A stretch of 11,352 nt of DNA from positions 1 to 11,352 of the forward strand of contig JAGBRZ010000247.1 in assembly GCA_017632155.1 (NCBI GenBank), given 5' to 3'. Of this stretch, positions 1-9,443 are shown one piece after another. This DNA comes from Clostridia bacterium (GTDB lineage: Bacteria; Bacillota_A; Clostridia; Oscillospirales; CAG-272). How positions within the stretch are numbered: position 1 is the first letter of the stretch; every line of letters begins with the position of its first letter. The notes beneath the pieces were generated by a model. That model searched no databases, was not told where the DNA came from, and saw only the letters and a program-made list of their open reading frames with translations. The position numbers were made by a program, and so were the translations under genes.

Positions 1-3000
1 GTAGCACTTCATACCCGTACCTGCAGGAATCAGCTTACCGATAATAACGTTCTCCTTGAGTCCAAGCAGATGGTCTACCTTGCCCTTGATGGCAGCGTCG
101 GTGAGCACCTTGGTAGTTTCCTGGAAGGAAGCCGCCGACAGGAAGGAGTCGGTCTGGAGAGAAGCCTTGGTGATACCAAGCAGGACAGGCTTACCCGATG
201 CCAGACGGAGTCCTTGCTCGCCTGCGTCGATTCTTGCCTGAATTCTGTTGTTCTCTTCCTCGAATTCGCTCATATCGACCAAAGAATCGACGAGAAGATC
301 GGTATCTCCGTTATCGAATACGCGGATCTGTCTGGTCATCTGACGAGCAATGATTTCGATATGCTTGTCGTTGACGTTACAGGACTGCGAACGGTAAACC
401 TTCTGAATTTCCTTGATGATATATTCGTAAACCTTATCGAGGTAATCGCGGTTGTTCGGGTCGTTCGGGTCGTCGAAGATACGCATAATGTCTGCGGGAG
501 CCTTGCTACCGTCGGTCAGGGCGTCACCCTTCTGAACCGTATCACCCTCGCTGACGGTAACTCTCTTACCGAAAGGAACCTGATGCGCGATTCTCATACC
601 CGTCTCTGCGGAACGAACGTCGATCACGTAGGTGTTGGGCGTGTCTCCGCCGCGGATTTCCTGAATGACACCGTCGGTCTCTGCGAGTACCGAGGTCTTC
701 TTGGGGGTTCTTGCCTCAAAGAGCTCTTCAACTCTGGGAAGACCCTGCGTAATATCCGATCCTGCGACACCACCCGAGTGGAAGGTACGCATCGTCAGCT
801 GAGTACCGGGCTCACCGATCGACTGTGCGGCGATGATACCAACGGCTTCACCAACCTTGACGGGGTTGCCCGAAGCAAGGTCCGCACCGTAACAGTGCGC
901 ACAGATACCGTGCTTTGCGTGACACTGAATAACCGTTCTGATATAAACACGCTCAATGCCTGCCTTCGTGATCTCGGCTGCCTGCTCGTCGGTGATCATT
1001 TCGTCGTCGCCAACGATGATCTCGCCCGTGGTGGGATTCTGGATTGCACCGATGGTGTAACGTCCCACAATTCTGTCGGACAGAGGCTCAAGAACCGTTC
1101 CGTTCTTTTCGTCCATAATCTGCTCGATCCATGCGCCCTTAACGGTGTCACACTTCTCTTCGCGAACAATGACGTGCTGAGAAACGTCAACAAGACGACG
1201 GGTCAGGTAACCCGAGTCTGCCGTACGGAGTGCCGTATCGGACAGCGACTTACGCGAACCCTTTGCACCCATAAAGTACTCGAGAATGTTCAAGCCTTCA
1301 CGGAAGTTCGACTTAATCGGAAGCTCGATGGTCTTACCGTTGGTCGCAAACATCAGTCCACGCATACCTGCGAGCTGACGCATCTGTGCGATCGAACCAC
1401 GGGCACCCGAATCCGACATGATCTTGATCGGGTTGTAGGCGTCAAAGCCCTTCTGAAGAGCATCGGTGACTTCATTGGTCGTCTGTCCCCAGATCTTAAT
1501 AACATTGTTATAACGCTCATCGTTGGTCAAAAGACCGTCGCTATAGCTCTGGTTGATGGCATCAACCTTCTTCTGTGCGGCTTCGATATATCCCTTCTTT
1601 TCTGCGGGAATGGTCATATCGTAAACCGAGATCGAGAAGGATGCCTTGGTGGAATACTTGTAGCCCATCTCCTTGATGTTATCAAGCATTTCCGCACAGA
1701 CTGCCGAGCCGTGCTTCTTGATACACAGGTCGATCATCTGACCAAGTTCTTTCTTCTTGACGACCTTCTGAATCTCAAGCTCGAAGGGATCTTTTCTGTC
1801 GATCATTCCGAGGTCCTGAGGAATCGGCTGATTGAAGATCATACGACCGAGCGTTGCGTCGATCAGCTTGGTCTTCTGAACACCGTCGATTTCCTTGGTC
1901 ACGCGGATCTTAATGGGCGCGTGCAGACCGAGTGCTCCGTTGGCGTATGCCATCATTGCCTCGTTGAAATCGCGGAAGGCTCTGCCCTCGCCGGGCTCGC
2001 CTGCCTTATCCATCGTCAGGTAGTAGGATCCGAGGATCATATCCTGCGAAGGAACTGCTACGGCACGACCGTCCATGGGCTTCAAGAGGTTGTTTGCAGA
2101 GAGCATAAGGAATCTTGCCTCTGCCTGTGCCTCAGCAGACAGCGGTACGTGTACAGGCATCTGGTCACCGTCAAAGTCTGCGTTAAATGCGGTACATACT
2201 AAGGGGTGAAGCTTGATTGCTCTACCCTCTACGAGCACCGGCTCGAACGCCTGAATCGACAGACGGTGAAGCGTCGGTGCACGGTTCAGAAGCACGGGGT
2301 GCTCCTTGATAACGTTTTCGAGTGCGTCCCATACGCAGGGATTCTCGTGTGCCTTTTCGATCTTCTTGAGTGCGTCCTTGACACCGGGAACTCTCTGCAT
2401 CTCTTCCAGACGCTTTACGACGAAGGGCTTGAAGAGCTCGAGTGCCATTTCCTTGGGAAGTCCGCACTGATAGATCTTCAGCGAAGGTCCAACGACGATA
2501 ACCGAACGTCCCGAATAGTCAACACGCTTACCGAGCAGGTTCTGACGGAAGCGTCCCTGCTTACCTCTGAGCATCTCGGAGAGAGACTTGAGAGGACGGT
2601 TGGAGGGACCCGTGACGGGCTTGCCGCGTCTGCCGTTGTCAATGAGCGAGTCAACCGCTTCCTGAAGCATACGCTTCTCGTTGCGGATGACGATCTCGGG
2701 GGCGTGGATCTCGATGATCTTCTTCAGACGGTTGTTTCTGCTGATCACTCGTCTGTAAAGCTCGTTGAGGTCGGACGAAGCAAAGCGTCCGCCGTCGAGC
2801 TGAACCATCGGACGGATGTCGGGGGGAATAACGGGAACAACGTCGAGAATCATCCACTCGAGCTTGTTGCCCGACTTGCGGAATGCTTCCACAACCTCAA
2901 GACGCTTGATAATTCTCGTCTTCTTCTGTCCCGAAGCCGTCAGAAGCTCGTTCTTAAGCTGTGCCGAAAGCTCTTCAATATTGATCTTGGAGAGAAGCTC

Positions 3001-3528
3001 CTTGACTGCCTCCGCACCCATACCGACGCGGAAGTCGTTTCCGTAAAGCTCAAGATTTTCCTGATACTGCTTTTCGTTGAGGACGGTACCTACTGCCAGA
3101 GGCGTCGAGCCCGAATCGAGAACGACGTTATCAGCAAAATACAGTACCTGCTCGAGAAGCTTGGGAGAAATGTCGAGAATGAGAGCCATTCTCGAGGGAA
3201 TTGCCTTAAAGTACCAAATGTGGGATACGGGAGCCGCCAGCTCAATGTGTCCCATACGCTCACGGCGTACCTTTTTGGTCGTTACGTCAACGCCGCACTT
3301 TTCGCACTTATGGGGCTCCTTGTTGTGCGAATTCTTGTACTTTCCGCACATACAAGCGCCGTCCTTGGTCGGTCCAAAGATGCGCTCGCAGAACAAGCCG
3401 CCGATCTCTGCCTTAAGGGTGCGGTAGTTGATGGTCTCGGGCTTGGTGACCTCACCATAAGACCATTCTCTGATCATATCCGGAGATGCCAGACCTATTT
3501 TAATCGAATCAAATTCATTACGCTCCAC
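1..3528 (-). CDS. rpoC: DNA-directed RNA polymerase subunit beta' (3' end cut by window edge)
   Basis: Largest catalytic subunit of RNA polymerase; with RpoB it forms the active cleft. The visible 1176 codons run from the N-terminus almost to the end. They contain the zinc-ribbon cysteines C59, C61, C75 and C78, the catalytic NADFDGD motif at residues 449-455 (Mg-binding D451, D453, D455), the bridge-helix/trigger-loop region around the SGARG and QLAGMRG motifs, and the second zinc site C793, C869, C876, C879. The last visible residues, [13 protein letters not shown], match the far C-terminus of Bacillus RpoC, so only about 20-40 residues are probably missing. The start is a GTG at 3528: it is the only in-frame start with a proper Shine-Dalgarno (AAGGAGAA, 5 bases upstream), and it puts the conserved IGLASP block at the usual distance. 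An ATG at 3518 is out of frame. It is cotranscribed with rpoB, 18 bases upstream. Confidence 0.98.
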   Translation of the reverse strand, partial: MERNEFDSIKIGLASPDMIREWSYGEVTKPETINYRTLKAEIGGLFCERIFGPTKDGACMCGKYKNSHNKEPHKCEKCGVDVTTKKVRRERMGHIELAAPVSHIWYFKAIPSRMALILDISPKLLEQVLYFADNVVLDSGSTPLAVGTVLNEKQYQENLELYGNDFRVGMGAEAVKELLSKINIEELSAQLKNELLTASGQKKTRIIKRLEVVEAFRKSGNKLEWMILDVVPVIPPDIRPMVQLDGGRFASSDLNELYRRVISRNNRLKKIIEIHAPEIVIRNEKRMLQEAVDSLIDNGRRGKPVTGPSNRPLKSLSEMLRGKQGRFRQNLLGKRVDYSGRSVIVVGPSLKIYQCGLPKEMALELFKPFVVKRLEEMQRVPGVKDALKKIEKAHENPCVWDALENVIKEHPVLLNRAPTLHRLSIQAFEPVLVEGRAIKLHPLVCTAFNADFDGDQMPVHVPLSAEAQAEARFLMLSANNLLKPMDGRAVAVPSQDMILGSYYLTMDKAGEPGEGRAFRDFNEAMMAYANGALGLHAPIKIRVTKEIDGVQKTKLIDATLGRMIFNQPIPQDLGMIDRKDPFELEIQKVVKKKELGQMIDLCIKKHGSAVCAEMLDNIKEMGYKYSTKASFSISVYDMTIPAEKKGYIEAAQKKVDAINQSYSDGLLTNDERYNNVIKIWGQTTNEVTDALQKGFDAYNPIKIMSDSGARGSIAQMRQLAGMRGLMFATNGKTIELPIKSNFREGLNILEYFMGAKGSRKSLSDTALRTADSGYLTRRLVDVSQHVIVREEKCDTVKGAWIEQIMDEKNGTVLEPLSDRIVGRYTIGAIQNPTTGEIIVGDDEMITDEQAAEITKAGIERVYIRTVIQCHAKHGICAHCYGADLASGNPVKVGEAVGIIAAQSIGEPGTQLTMRTFHSGGVAGSDITQGLPRVEELFEARTPKKTSVLAETDGVIQEIRGGDTPNTYVIDVRSAETGMRIAHQVPFGKRVTVSEGDTVQKGDALTDGSKAPADIMRIFDDPNDPNNRDYLDKVYEYIIKEIQKVYRSQSCNVNDKHIEIIARQMTRQIRVFDNGDTDLLVDSLVDMSEFEEENNRIQARIDAGEQGLRLASGKPVLLGITKASLQTDSFLSAASFQETTKVLTDAAIKGKVDHLLGLKENVIIGKLIPAGTGMKCY

Positions 3529-3533
3529 AGCTG

Positions 3534-3549
3534 TTCTCCTTCACTATTA
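3534..3549 (-). promoter_or_regulatory. rpoB triple stop and rpoC ribosome-binding site
   Basis: rpoB ends in three consecutive in-frame stops, TAA TAG TGA (3549 down to 3541). The last stop runs into the rpoC Shine-Dalgarno AAGGAGAA (3541 down to 3534), five bases before the GTG start. There is no terminator or promoter in the 18-base gap, so the two genes form one transcript. Confidence 0.85.
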
Positions 3550-6500
3550 CATATTCTCATCGTCTGCGTCGAAGCCTTCAAAGACATCGCCAAGACCGGC
3601 AGTTCCGTCGATCAGGTCATCAATATCGTCGATCTGGAAGGATTCGTCCATATCGTCGGTCTCAACCGTCTGATCCAGTACGTCGTCCAGAAGCGCGGCT
3701 TCCGCACGGTTGGTATAAGGAGTCGTTTCCTCCTCGTTGCACAGAGAAGAAAGCTGAATCTCCTCGCCGTTCTTATCCAGCACGCGAACGTTCAGCGCCA
3801 AGGACTGAAGCTCCTTGACAAGCACCTTAAACGACTCGGGAATACCGGGCGTGGGGATATTCTGTCCCTTAATGATCGCCTCGTAGGTTCTGCGGCGTCC
3901 GTTGATATCGTCGGACTTGACCGTCAGGATCTCCTGCAGCGTGTATGCCGCACCGTATGCCTCGAGTGCCCAAACTTCCATTTCTCCGAAACGCTGACCA
4001 CCAAACTGCGCCTTACCGCCGAGAGGCTGCTGCGTAACGAGCGAGTACGGACCGTTCGAACGGGCGTGGATCTTATCGTCAACCAGATGGTGCAGTTTGA
4101 GGTAGTACATAATACCTACCGTAACGGGGTTATCAAAGGGCTCACCCGTACGACCGTCGTACAGAATGGTCTTACCGTCGATCACGCGGACCTTGCCGGT
4201 TTCGTACAGAGCCGCCATTTCCTCGGCGTTTGCTCTCTGCTCGGGCGTGATGTGAACGAGATCCTTCTTTCCTGCCTCATCCTCGGTTTCGAGGAAGAGC
4301 TCCTTACCGTCGATGTTCTCGCCGGGCAGGATCTTACGGCAGTTGCCTGCCATACGCAGACACTCGATGATTTCCTTCTCGTTGGCACCGTCAAATACGG
4401 GGGTCATAATCTTCCAGCCAAGCTTTCTTGCGGCAATACCCAAGTGTACCTCAAGCACCTGACCGATATTCATACGCGAAGGAACGCCCAGGGGGTTCAG
4501 AACGATATCCAAAGGAGTTCCGTCCTCGAGGAACGGCATATCCTCGGGAGGCATAATGCGCGAAACGACACCCTTGTTACCGTGACGTCCTGCCATCTTA
4601 TCTCCCACGGAGATCTTTCTCTTCTGCGCGATATAAACGCGTACAACCTTGTTGACGCCCGCAGGAACGTCATCGTGATGCTCGTGCGAGAATACCTTTA
4701 CGTCAACGACAATACCCGATTCACCGTGAGGCAGACGCAGCGAGGTATCTCTGACCTCTCTTGCCTTCTCACCGAAAATAGCGCGGAGCAGTCTTTCCTC
4801 TGCCGTCAGCTCGGTCTCTCCCTTCGGAGTGATCTTACCGACCAGAATGTCGCCTGCGCGAACCTCGGTTCCCTTCTTTACGATACCCTCGGTGTTCAGA
4901 TCCTTCAGCGCGTCCTCACCCACGTTGGGAATTTCGCGCGTGATCTCTTCCGGTCCGAGCTTGGTATCTCTTGCTTCGTGCGTGTATTCTTCAATATGAA
5001 GAGAAGTATAAACGTCGTCTCTGACGAGTCTTTCATTCAGAAGAACTGCGTCCTCGTAGTTATAACCTTCCCAGGTCATAAATCCGATCAGCGCATTCTT
5101 ACCGAGCGAGATCTCACCCTTGCTGGTTGCGGGACCGTCGGCAATGACCTGTCCCTCGGTGACAAACTCGCCTCTCTTGACCACGGGACGCTGATTGAAG
5201 CAAGTACCCTGGTTGGTCTTCTTGAACTTAATGAGCTCGTACGCATCCTTCTGACCGTCCTCGCAAACGATAACGATCTTGGTTGCATCGACCTTCTCAA
5301 CGCGACCGGCTCTCTTTGCGACGATGACAACGCCCGAGTCAACGGCTGCCTTGTATTCCATACCCGTTCCGACGATGGGGCTGTCGGTCACCATCAGCGG
5401 CACTGCCTGCTTCTGCATGTTCGATCCCATCAGTGCACGGGAGTTATCGTCATTCTCCAGGAAGGGGATCATTGCCGTAGCAACCGATACTACCATCTTG
5501 GGAGAAACGTCCATATAATCGACCTCGGAAGCGAGCTTCTCTACGAACTCACCCTTGTCACGGCAGGTCACTCTCTCGTGCAGGAACTTGCCGTTCTCGT
5601 CGATCGGCTCGTTGGCGGGCACGATGATAAAGTTATCCTCGCGGTCTGCCGTCATATACTCGACCTCATCGGTAACAACGCCGTCCACAACCTTGCGGTA
5701 GGGCGCTTCGATAAAGCCGTAATCATTGATCTTGGAATAGGTGGTCAGATAGGAAATCAGACCGATGTTCGGACCTTCAGGCGTCTCGATCGGGCACATA
5801 CGACCATAGTGGGTGTAGTGAACGTCACGGACGTCAAAGGAAGCTCTCTCTCTCGACAAACCGCCGGGACCGAGTGCCGAAAGACGGCGCTTGTGGGTCA
5901 GCTCGGCGAGGGGGTTATTCTGATCCATGAACTGCGAGAGCTGCGAAGAGCCGAAGAACTCACGAATGACGGTAGTCACAGGCTTGATGTTGATCAGGTG
6001 ACCGGGAGTCATCTTCTCGTTGTCCTGAATGGTCATTCTTTCCTTGATGATCTTATCCATTCTCGCAAAGCCGATGCGGAGCTGGTTCTGCAGCTGCTCA
6101 CCGACCGAACGGATACGACGGTTGCCAAGGTGGTCAATGTCGTCAATTCTGCCCACGCCGTGCGTCAGGTTCAGAAGGTAGTTCATCGACGCATAGATAT
6201 CGTCCTTCGTGATATACTTGGGACAAAGCTCTGCGATGTTCTCCTTGACCGCTGCCTTGAGTGCCTCTGCGTCGTCACCGCACTGCTCCATCAGCTCGAG
6301 AAGCAGGGGCAGTCTGACCTTTTCGGTCGCGCCGCAGTCCTTCAGATCATAGCCGAGAATTGCCTCGGGACGGATGGTGTTGTTCGAGAATACCTTGATG
6401 ACCTGACCGTTGTCCAAACGAATCATGACCTTGTTGATACCCGCATCCTCGATTGCCTGTGCCTTGGCAGAATCGAGCACGGTGTCCGCATCAAAGAGAA

Positions 6501-7434
6501 CCTCACCCGTCAGAGGGCTAACAGCCGCCTCAGCAAGCACGTGACCGCGGATTCTCGAATGAATTGCCATCTTCTTATCGAACTTGTAACGTCCGACGTT
6601 GGCAATATCGTAACGCTTTGCGTCAAAGAAATAGTTATTGATCAGGGTCTCTGCAGGTCCCTCGAGCGCAGGCTCACCGGGACGGAGCTTCTTGTAGATC
6701 TCCTTAAGAGCCTCGACACGGGGCGTCGAGCCGTTGTGCTGTGCCAGCATCTCGCTCTCGTCCTTCTCGAAGGTTGCAGTCAGAAGCTCTTCCTCTCCAA
6801 AGAGGGCATAGATATCCTCTCTCGTTTCCACGCCAAGCGCGCGGACAAACATCGTCAGAGGAAGCTTTCTCGTCTTATCGACGCGGACGTAGATCACACC
6901 GTTGGCATCGATCTCGTATTCCAGCCACGCACCTCTGTAAGGAATGATCGTCGTGCTGAAGGTCTCCTTTCCCGACTTGTCGATCGCATCGGCGTAGTAC
7001 ATACCGGGAGAACGGATAATCTGGGAGACAATAACACGCTCCGCACCGTTGATCACGAAAGTACCCGTTTCGGTCATAATCGGGAAATCACCCATAAAGA
7101 TATCGGTCTGCTTGACCTCGCCCGTTGCCTTGTTGGTCAGACGAACGTTGACCTTCAGGGGTGCGGCGTAGTTTGCGTCGCGCTCCTTGCATTCCTCCAC
7201 CGTGTACTTGGGCTTCTGGTCGATCGAGTAGGAAACGAACTCGATCACAAGGTTTTCCGAGTGGTCGGTGATGGGAGATGCGTCACGCAGGACCTCCATC
7301 AGACCTTCCTCTAAGAACCACTTGAAGGATTTCGTCTGCACCTCGACGAGATTTGGCAACTCGCACTGGAAGCGCGACTTTGCAAAACTCATTCTTGTGT
7401 TTTGACCAAGCTTCTGCTCTTTTACGTTGACCAT
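3547..7434 (-). CDS. rpoB: DNA-directed RNA polymerase subunit beta
   Basis: Second-largest RNA polymerase subunit, 1295 residues. The N-terminal ELPNLVEVQ and WFLEEGL blocks, the [17 protein letters not shown] rifampicin-pocket region (M503 equals E. coli M515) and the [12 protein letters not shown] active-site motif (lysines 946 and 954) are intact. The positions equivalent to E. coli D516, H526 and S531 are D504, H514 and S519, the rifampicin-susceptible residues. The start at 7434 ([11 protein letters not shown]) fits clostridial RpoB N-termini and has a GGAG at 7449-7446, with a rather long 11-base spacing. The frame stays open to a TTG at 7524, but the extra 30 residues look like leader. 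Residues 1232-1295 form a highly acidic tail. The gene is longer than Bacillus RpoB (about 1190), partly from this tail and partly from an enlarged segment near residues 350-400. It has its own promoter and is followed by rpoC. Confidence 0.98.
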   Translation of the reverse strand: MVNVKEQKLGQNTRMSFAKSRFQCELPNLVEVQTKSFKWFLEEGLMEVLRDASPITDHSENLVIEFVSYSIDQKPKYTVEECKERDANYAAPLKVNVRLTNKATGEVKQTDIFMGDFPIMTETGTFVINGAERVIVSQIIRSPGMYYADAIDKSGKETFSTTIIPYRGAWLEYEIDANGVIYVRVDKTRKLPLTMFVRALGVETREDIYALFGEEELLTATFEKDESEMLAQHNGSTPRVEALKEIYKKLRPGEPALEGPAETLINNYFFDAKRYDIANVGRYKFDKKMAIHSRIRGHVLAEAAVSPLTGEVLFDADTVLDSAKAQAIEDAGINKVMIRLDNGQVIKVFSNNTIRPEAILGYDLKDCGATEKVRLPLLLELMEQCGDDAEALKAAVKENIAELCPKYITKDDIYASMNYLLNLTHGVGRIDDIDHLGNRRIRSVGEQLQNQLRIGFARMDKIIKERMTIQDNEKMTPGHLINIKPVTTVIREFFGSSQLSQFMDQNNPLAELTHKRRLSALGPGGLSRERASFDVRDVHYTHYGRMCPIETPEGPNIGLISYLTTYSKINDYGFIEAPYRKVVDGVVTDEVEYMTADREDNFIIVPANEPIDENGKFLHERVTCRDKGEFVEKLASEVDYMDVSPKMVVSVATAMIPFLENDDNSRALMGSNMQKQAVPLMVTDSPIVGTGMEYKAAVDSGVVIVAKRAGRVEKVDATKIVIVCEDGQKDAYELIKFKKTNQGTCFNQRPVVKRGEFVTEGQVIADGPATSKGEISLGKNALIGFMTWEGYNYEDAVLLNERLVRDDVYTSLHIEEYTHEARDTKLGPEEITREIPNVGEDALKDLNTEGIVKKGTEVRAGDILVGKITPKGETELTAEERLLRAIFGEKAREVRDTSLRLPHGESGIVVDVKVFSHEHHDDVPAGVNKVVRVYIAQKRKISVGDKMAGRHGNKGVVSRIMPPEDMPFLEDGTPLDIVLNPLGVPSRMNIGQVLEVHLGIAARKLGWKIMTPVFDGANEKEIIECLRMAGNCRKILPGENIDGKELFLETEDEAGKKDLVHITPEQRANAEEMAALYETGKVRVIDGKTILYDGRTGEPFDNPVTVGIMYYLKLHHLVDDKIHARSNGPYSLVTQQPLGGKAQFGGQRFGEMEVWALEAYGAAYTLQEILTVKSDDINGRRRTYEAIIKGQNIPTPGIPESFKVLVKELQSLALNVRVLDKNGEEIQLSSLCNEEETTPYTNRAEAALLDDVLDQTVETDDMDESFQIDDIDDLIDGTAGLGDVFEGFDADDENM

Positions 7435-7461
7435 GAATTTTCTCACTCCATTCAAAGTAAT

Positions 7462-7487
7462 CGTTCCCGCAGTCCCCTGCGACAACG
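7462..7487 (-). promoter_or_regulatory. GC-rich hairpin in the rpoB leader
   Basis: On the minus strand CGCAG (7481-7477) and CTGCG (7472-7468) form a perfect 5-bp stem closed by a GGGA tetraloop, which is GNRA type. After a G.G mismatch and a U.G pair the stem resumes with CGTT (7487-7484) against AACG (7465-7462). No U-tract follows, so it is not a terminator. It ends 12 bases before the GGAG of rpoB. A role in translation or mRNA stability is possible but unproven. Confidence 0.45.
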
Positions 7488-7581
7488 TCCGCTCACCCGC
7501 GCCTATGATAAATAAAGTAAACAAATTTCAAAATTTCGCAAAAATTTTCAAAAAGTTTTCAATTTTTTCGCAGAAAATTTC

Positions 7582-7605
7582 CACAAAAATTGTAAATTTT
7601 TTGTG
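7582..7605 (-). repeat. AT-rich inverted repeat in the rpoB leader
   Basis: CACAAAAAATT and AATTTTTGTG flank a 3-base loop. They form about 10 bp with one bulged A, nearly all A-U pairs. No U-tract follows directly. In such an AT-rich stretch this may be chance. Confidence 0.25.
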
Positions 7606-7652
7606 ACTTTACCAAAAATAGGGCATAGTGAGCAATTATATTGCAGTTTATA

Positions 7653-7681
7653 ATTATATCACGCCTTTTTCGCTTTGTCAA
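7653..7681 (-). promoter_or_regulatory. Consensus vegetative promoter of rpoB-rpoC
   Basis: A perfect -35 box TTGACA (7681-7676) and a perfect -10 box TATAAT (7658-7653) are separated by exactly 17 bases, the housekeeping sigma-70/SigA consensus. It is the only such match between the upstream terminator and rpoB. A second TATAAT at 7640-7635 has no -35 partner. Confidence 0.9.
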
Positions 7682-7717
7682 GCAATTTTTCTGAAAAAAT
7701 TAAAAAAATTAAAAAAA
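7682..7717 (-). promoter_or_regulatory. UP-element-like phased T-tracts upstream of the rpoB promoter
   Basis: Directly upstream of the -35 box are three T-tracts of 7, 7 and 6 bases starting at 7717, 7708 and 7699 (period 9), then an A5 run. An AT-rich block here is where the alpha-subunit C-terminal domains bind in UP elements. That fits strong expression of RNA polymerase genes, but function is inferred from position and composition only. Confidence 0.5.
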
Positions 7718-7753
7718 TCTTCTTTTTAAGGCAAATTCGGAAGACGTTTGTCG

Positions 7754-7790
7754 AAAAAGCAGCGCAACCGTGATTTCTCACAGTTGCGCT
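7754..7790 (-). terminator. Intrinsic terminator of the redox operon
   Basis: On the minus strand AGCGCAACTGTGA (7790-7778) pairs with TCACGGTTGCGCT (7773-7761) around a GAAA tetraloop. A U5 run at 7758-7754 follows after GC. The single non-Watson-Crick position is a U.G pair on the minus-strand RNA but an A-C mismatch on the plus-strand RNA, which supports minus-strand use. It begins 22 bases after the DUF1667 stop codon and separates this operon from the rpoB promoter. Confidence 0.9.
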
Positions 7791-7811
7791 GTTTTCTTGA
7801 TCCGTGCGGTC

Positions 7812-8174
7812 TTAGAGCTGTACGTTTCTCGTGGTGACGAGATTGGCGCCCGTGCCGAGAATGTTCTCGATCACAATATCGCCGAGCTTTGCGTCGGCGG
7901 GAACGCGGACGGCGCCCACCGCCTTCATACACTCAAACATCAATTCCTTCGGAATGGTGCGGTCGGTCTTGACGGGAACGACACCGCCGCCCTCGACGGC
8001 TGCCGTCGTCGTCAGGGTTCTCATCGGAGCGACGCACTCGTCGTTGGCGTACTTCTCTCCTCTTTTACAGGTGTGTCCCTCTACCGAGAGGACCTTCTTT
8101 ACGTTATTGTCGTCAAGCTCAACCTTGAGCTGACAGCCCTTGGGGCATACGATACAAGTAAGATCTCTGATCAT
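7812..8174 (-). CDS. DUF1667 family small cysteine-rich protein
   Basis: A 120-residue soluble protein without signal peptide or membrane segment. The family (DUF1667) has no settled function but regularly accompanies GlpA-like dehydrogenases and a second flavoprotein, for example in Thermotoga and many Clostridia. The N-terminus carries C7-x2-C10-x3-C14 and then C36 in a CKRG context, followed by E46 and a P-x-R-x-L-T stretch. This order closely resembles the Fe4S4-binding start of molybdopterin oxidoreductases, so I infer that it binds a [4Fe-4S] cluster and passes electrons between partner flavoproteins. The C-terminal half (V-P-V-K-T and later A-K-L-G-D-I-V-I-E-N) has no catalytic motif I recognise. 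The start has an excellent Shine-Dalgarno, AAGGAGG, 8 bases upstream, and lies 17 bases after the flavoprotein stop. It is the last gene of the operon. Family call is firm; function is inference. Confidence 0.88.
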   Translation of the reverse strand: MIRDLTCIVCPKGCQLKVELDDNNVKKVLSVEGHTCKRGEKYANDECVAPMRTLTTTAAVEGGGVVPVKTDRTIPKELMFECMKAVGAVRVPADAKLGDIVIENILGTGANLVTTRNVQL

Positions 8175-8191
8175 GTTCTCTTCCTCCTTAC

Positions 8192-9442
8192 TTACTGCTC
8201 AATACTGAAGCTCAGCGTGTCGGTGCTGATGCCCGCGATCATCTCTGCCGAAAGCGTCAGGCTTTCCATTTCGCCGGGAGCAACCTTTTGCTTCTTCTTA
8301 TTCACAAGAACCTTCTCTCCGTCGCGGACGACAATGCGAATATCGCGGTAAACGTCGGCAACGCGGAAGTAGACGGTCACGTTCTCCTCGGCGGTAATGC
8401 GCTGAGGAACGGTGTAGCGAACCTTTCCGTCGGTGGCAAGCGTGATGTTTCTACCCGACAGAGCTTTTCCCTCAAGATATGCCACTGCCGCCTTACCTGC
8501 GATCTCAGCTTCCTCGGAAACGTAGTCCACAAGGTCGTGTACGTGAAGCACGTTACCGCAGGAGAAGACGCCCGCAAGCTCGGTCTGACGGTTCTGGTCA
8601 ACCGTCGCGCCGCCCGTGATGGGAGAAAGCGGAATCTGCGCGCTCTTGGTCAGCTCGTTTTCGGGGAGCAGACCAACCGAGAGAAGCAGGGTGTCACATT
8701 CAATATACTGTTTGGTTTCGGCAATCGGACGTCTGCGCTCGTCCACCTTAGCGATGGTCACGCCCGTCACACGGTCCTTGCCGTGGATCTCGACGACGGT
8801 GTGGCTGAGCATCAGCGGAATACCGAAATCGTTGAGGCACTGCTCGATGTTTCGGGCAAGACCGCCCGAATAGGGCATCAGCTCGCAAACCGCCTTGACC
8901 TCGGCGCCCTCGAGCGTCATTCTTCTTGCCATAATCAGACCGATGTCACCCGATCCAAGGATAACACCCTTCTTGCCGGGCATATAGCCGTCCATATTGA
9001 CGAACTTCTGCGCCGTACCCGCCGTGAAAATACCCGCGGGACGGGTTCCGCAAATGTTCAGAGCTCCCTTCGGACGCTCACGGCATCCCATTGCAAGAAT
9101 GATCGCGCCCGCCTCGATCTGAAACAGCCCGTCCTCCGAGTTCATTGCGGTGATCACCTTGTCGGGGGTAATGTCGAGCACCATCGTATTGAGCTTAAAG
9201 GGAATATTTCTCTCTCTGACCTGTACTTCGTAGCGATATGCGTACTCGGGGCCCGTCAGCTCTTCCTTAAAGCGGTGCAATCCGAATCCGTTGTGAATAC
9301 ACTGACGGAGAATACCGCCAAGGCTGCGATCGCGCTCCAGAATGAGAATATTTCTAAGACCTGCGTCGTATGCGGCAACTGCGGCACTCATACCTGCAGG
9401 TCCGCCGCCGACGATAACAAGATCTACCTTCGTCATAGACAT
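8192..9442 (-). CDS. FAD/NAD(P)-dependent oxidoreductase (pyridine nucleotide-disulfide reductase type)
   Basis: A 416-residue flavoprotein. Residues 6-17 hold the N-terminal FAD-binding Rossmann motif VDLVIVGGGPAG. A second nucleotide-binding motif, GSGDIG, is at 163-168 and probably binds NAD(P)H. A GVFSCGNVLHVHD segment near 291-303 is the C-terminal FAD-contacting motif. C48 (RQCIHNGFG), C120 and C131 stand out, but there is no CxxC redox disulfide as in thioredoxin reductase. Residues 331-416 form a separate, probably beta-rich tail. Two starts are possible, M1 and M3; M1 is preferred because GGGGGAG lies about 7 bases upstream. The gene begins one base after the GlpA-like stop, and its ribosome-binding site lies inside that upstream gene, so translation is likely coupled. 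It probably transfers electrons between the dehydrogenase and NAD(P)+ or another acceptor; the direction is not shown by the sequence. Confidence 0.92.
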   Translation of the reverse strand: MSMTKVDLVIVGGGPAGMSAAVAAYDAGLRNILILERDRSLGGILRQCIHNGFGLHRFKEELTGPEYAYRYEVQVRERNIPFKLNTMVLDITPDKVITAMNSEDGLFQIEAGAIILAMGCRERPKGALNICGTRPAGIFTAGTAQKFVNMDGYMPGKKGVILGSGDIGLIMARRMTLEGAEVKAVCELMPYSGGLARNIEQCLNDFGIPLMLSHTVVEIHGKDRVTGVTIAKVDERRRPIAETKQYIECDTLLLSVGLLPENELTKSAQIPLSPITGGATVDQNRQTELAGVFSCGNVLHVHDLVDYVSEEAEIAGKAAVAYLEGKALSGRNITLATDGKVRYTVPQRITAEENVTVYFRVADVYRDIRIVVRDGEKVLVNKKKQKVAPGEMESLTLSAEMIAGISTDTLSFSIEQ

Positions 9443-9443
9443 A

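Larger units (their letters stand above)
7435..7646 (-). promoter_or_regulatory. rpoB-rpoC 5' leader, about 210 nt
   Basis: This stretch lies between the predicted transcription start (about 7646, seven bases past the -10 box) and the rpoB ATG. The first two thirds are extremely AT-rich, with repeated GAAAATTTT-like runs and two TGCGAAA copies. The last 65 bases are abruptly GC-rich and contain a hairpin just before the ribosome-binding site. I see no convincing upstream reading frame; a 5-codon ATG..TAA near 7626 has no ribosome-binding site. I recognise no known riboswitch or ribosomal-protein binding site. Confidence 0.55.

Noticed and set aside
70..2202. 710-codon plus-strand open frame
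   Set aside because: It is the exact codon-aligned complement of rpoC. Its translation shows no recognisable domain and it has no ribosome-binding site. rpoC conservation explains the sequence fully.
7435..7524. Longer RpoB starting at a TTG at 7524
   Set aside because: The 30 extra residues match nothing in RpoB families, the TTG has no ribosome-binding site, and the ATG at 7434 fits clostridial RpoB N-termini.
7635..7640. Second TATAAT as an extra rpoB promoter
   Set aside because: The sequence about 17 bases upstream (CGTGAT) does not resemble a -35 box, and the perfect promoter 18 bases earlier is sufficient.
7682..7730. T-rich tract as a second terminator after the redox operon
   Set aside because: No GC-rich hairpin precedes it. 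Its position directly upstream of the -35 box fits an UP-like element better.
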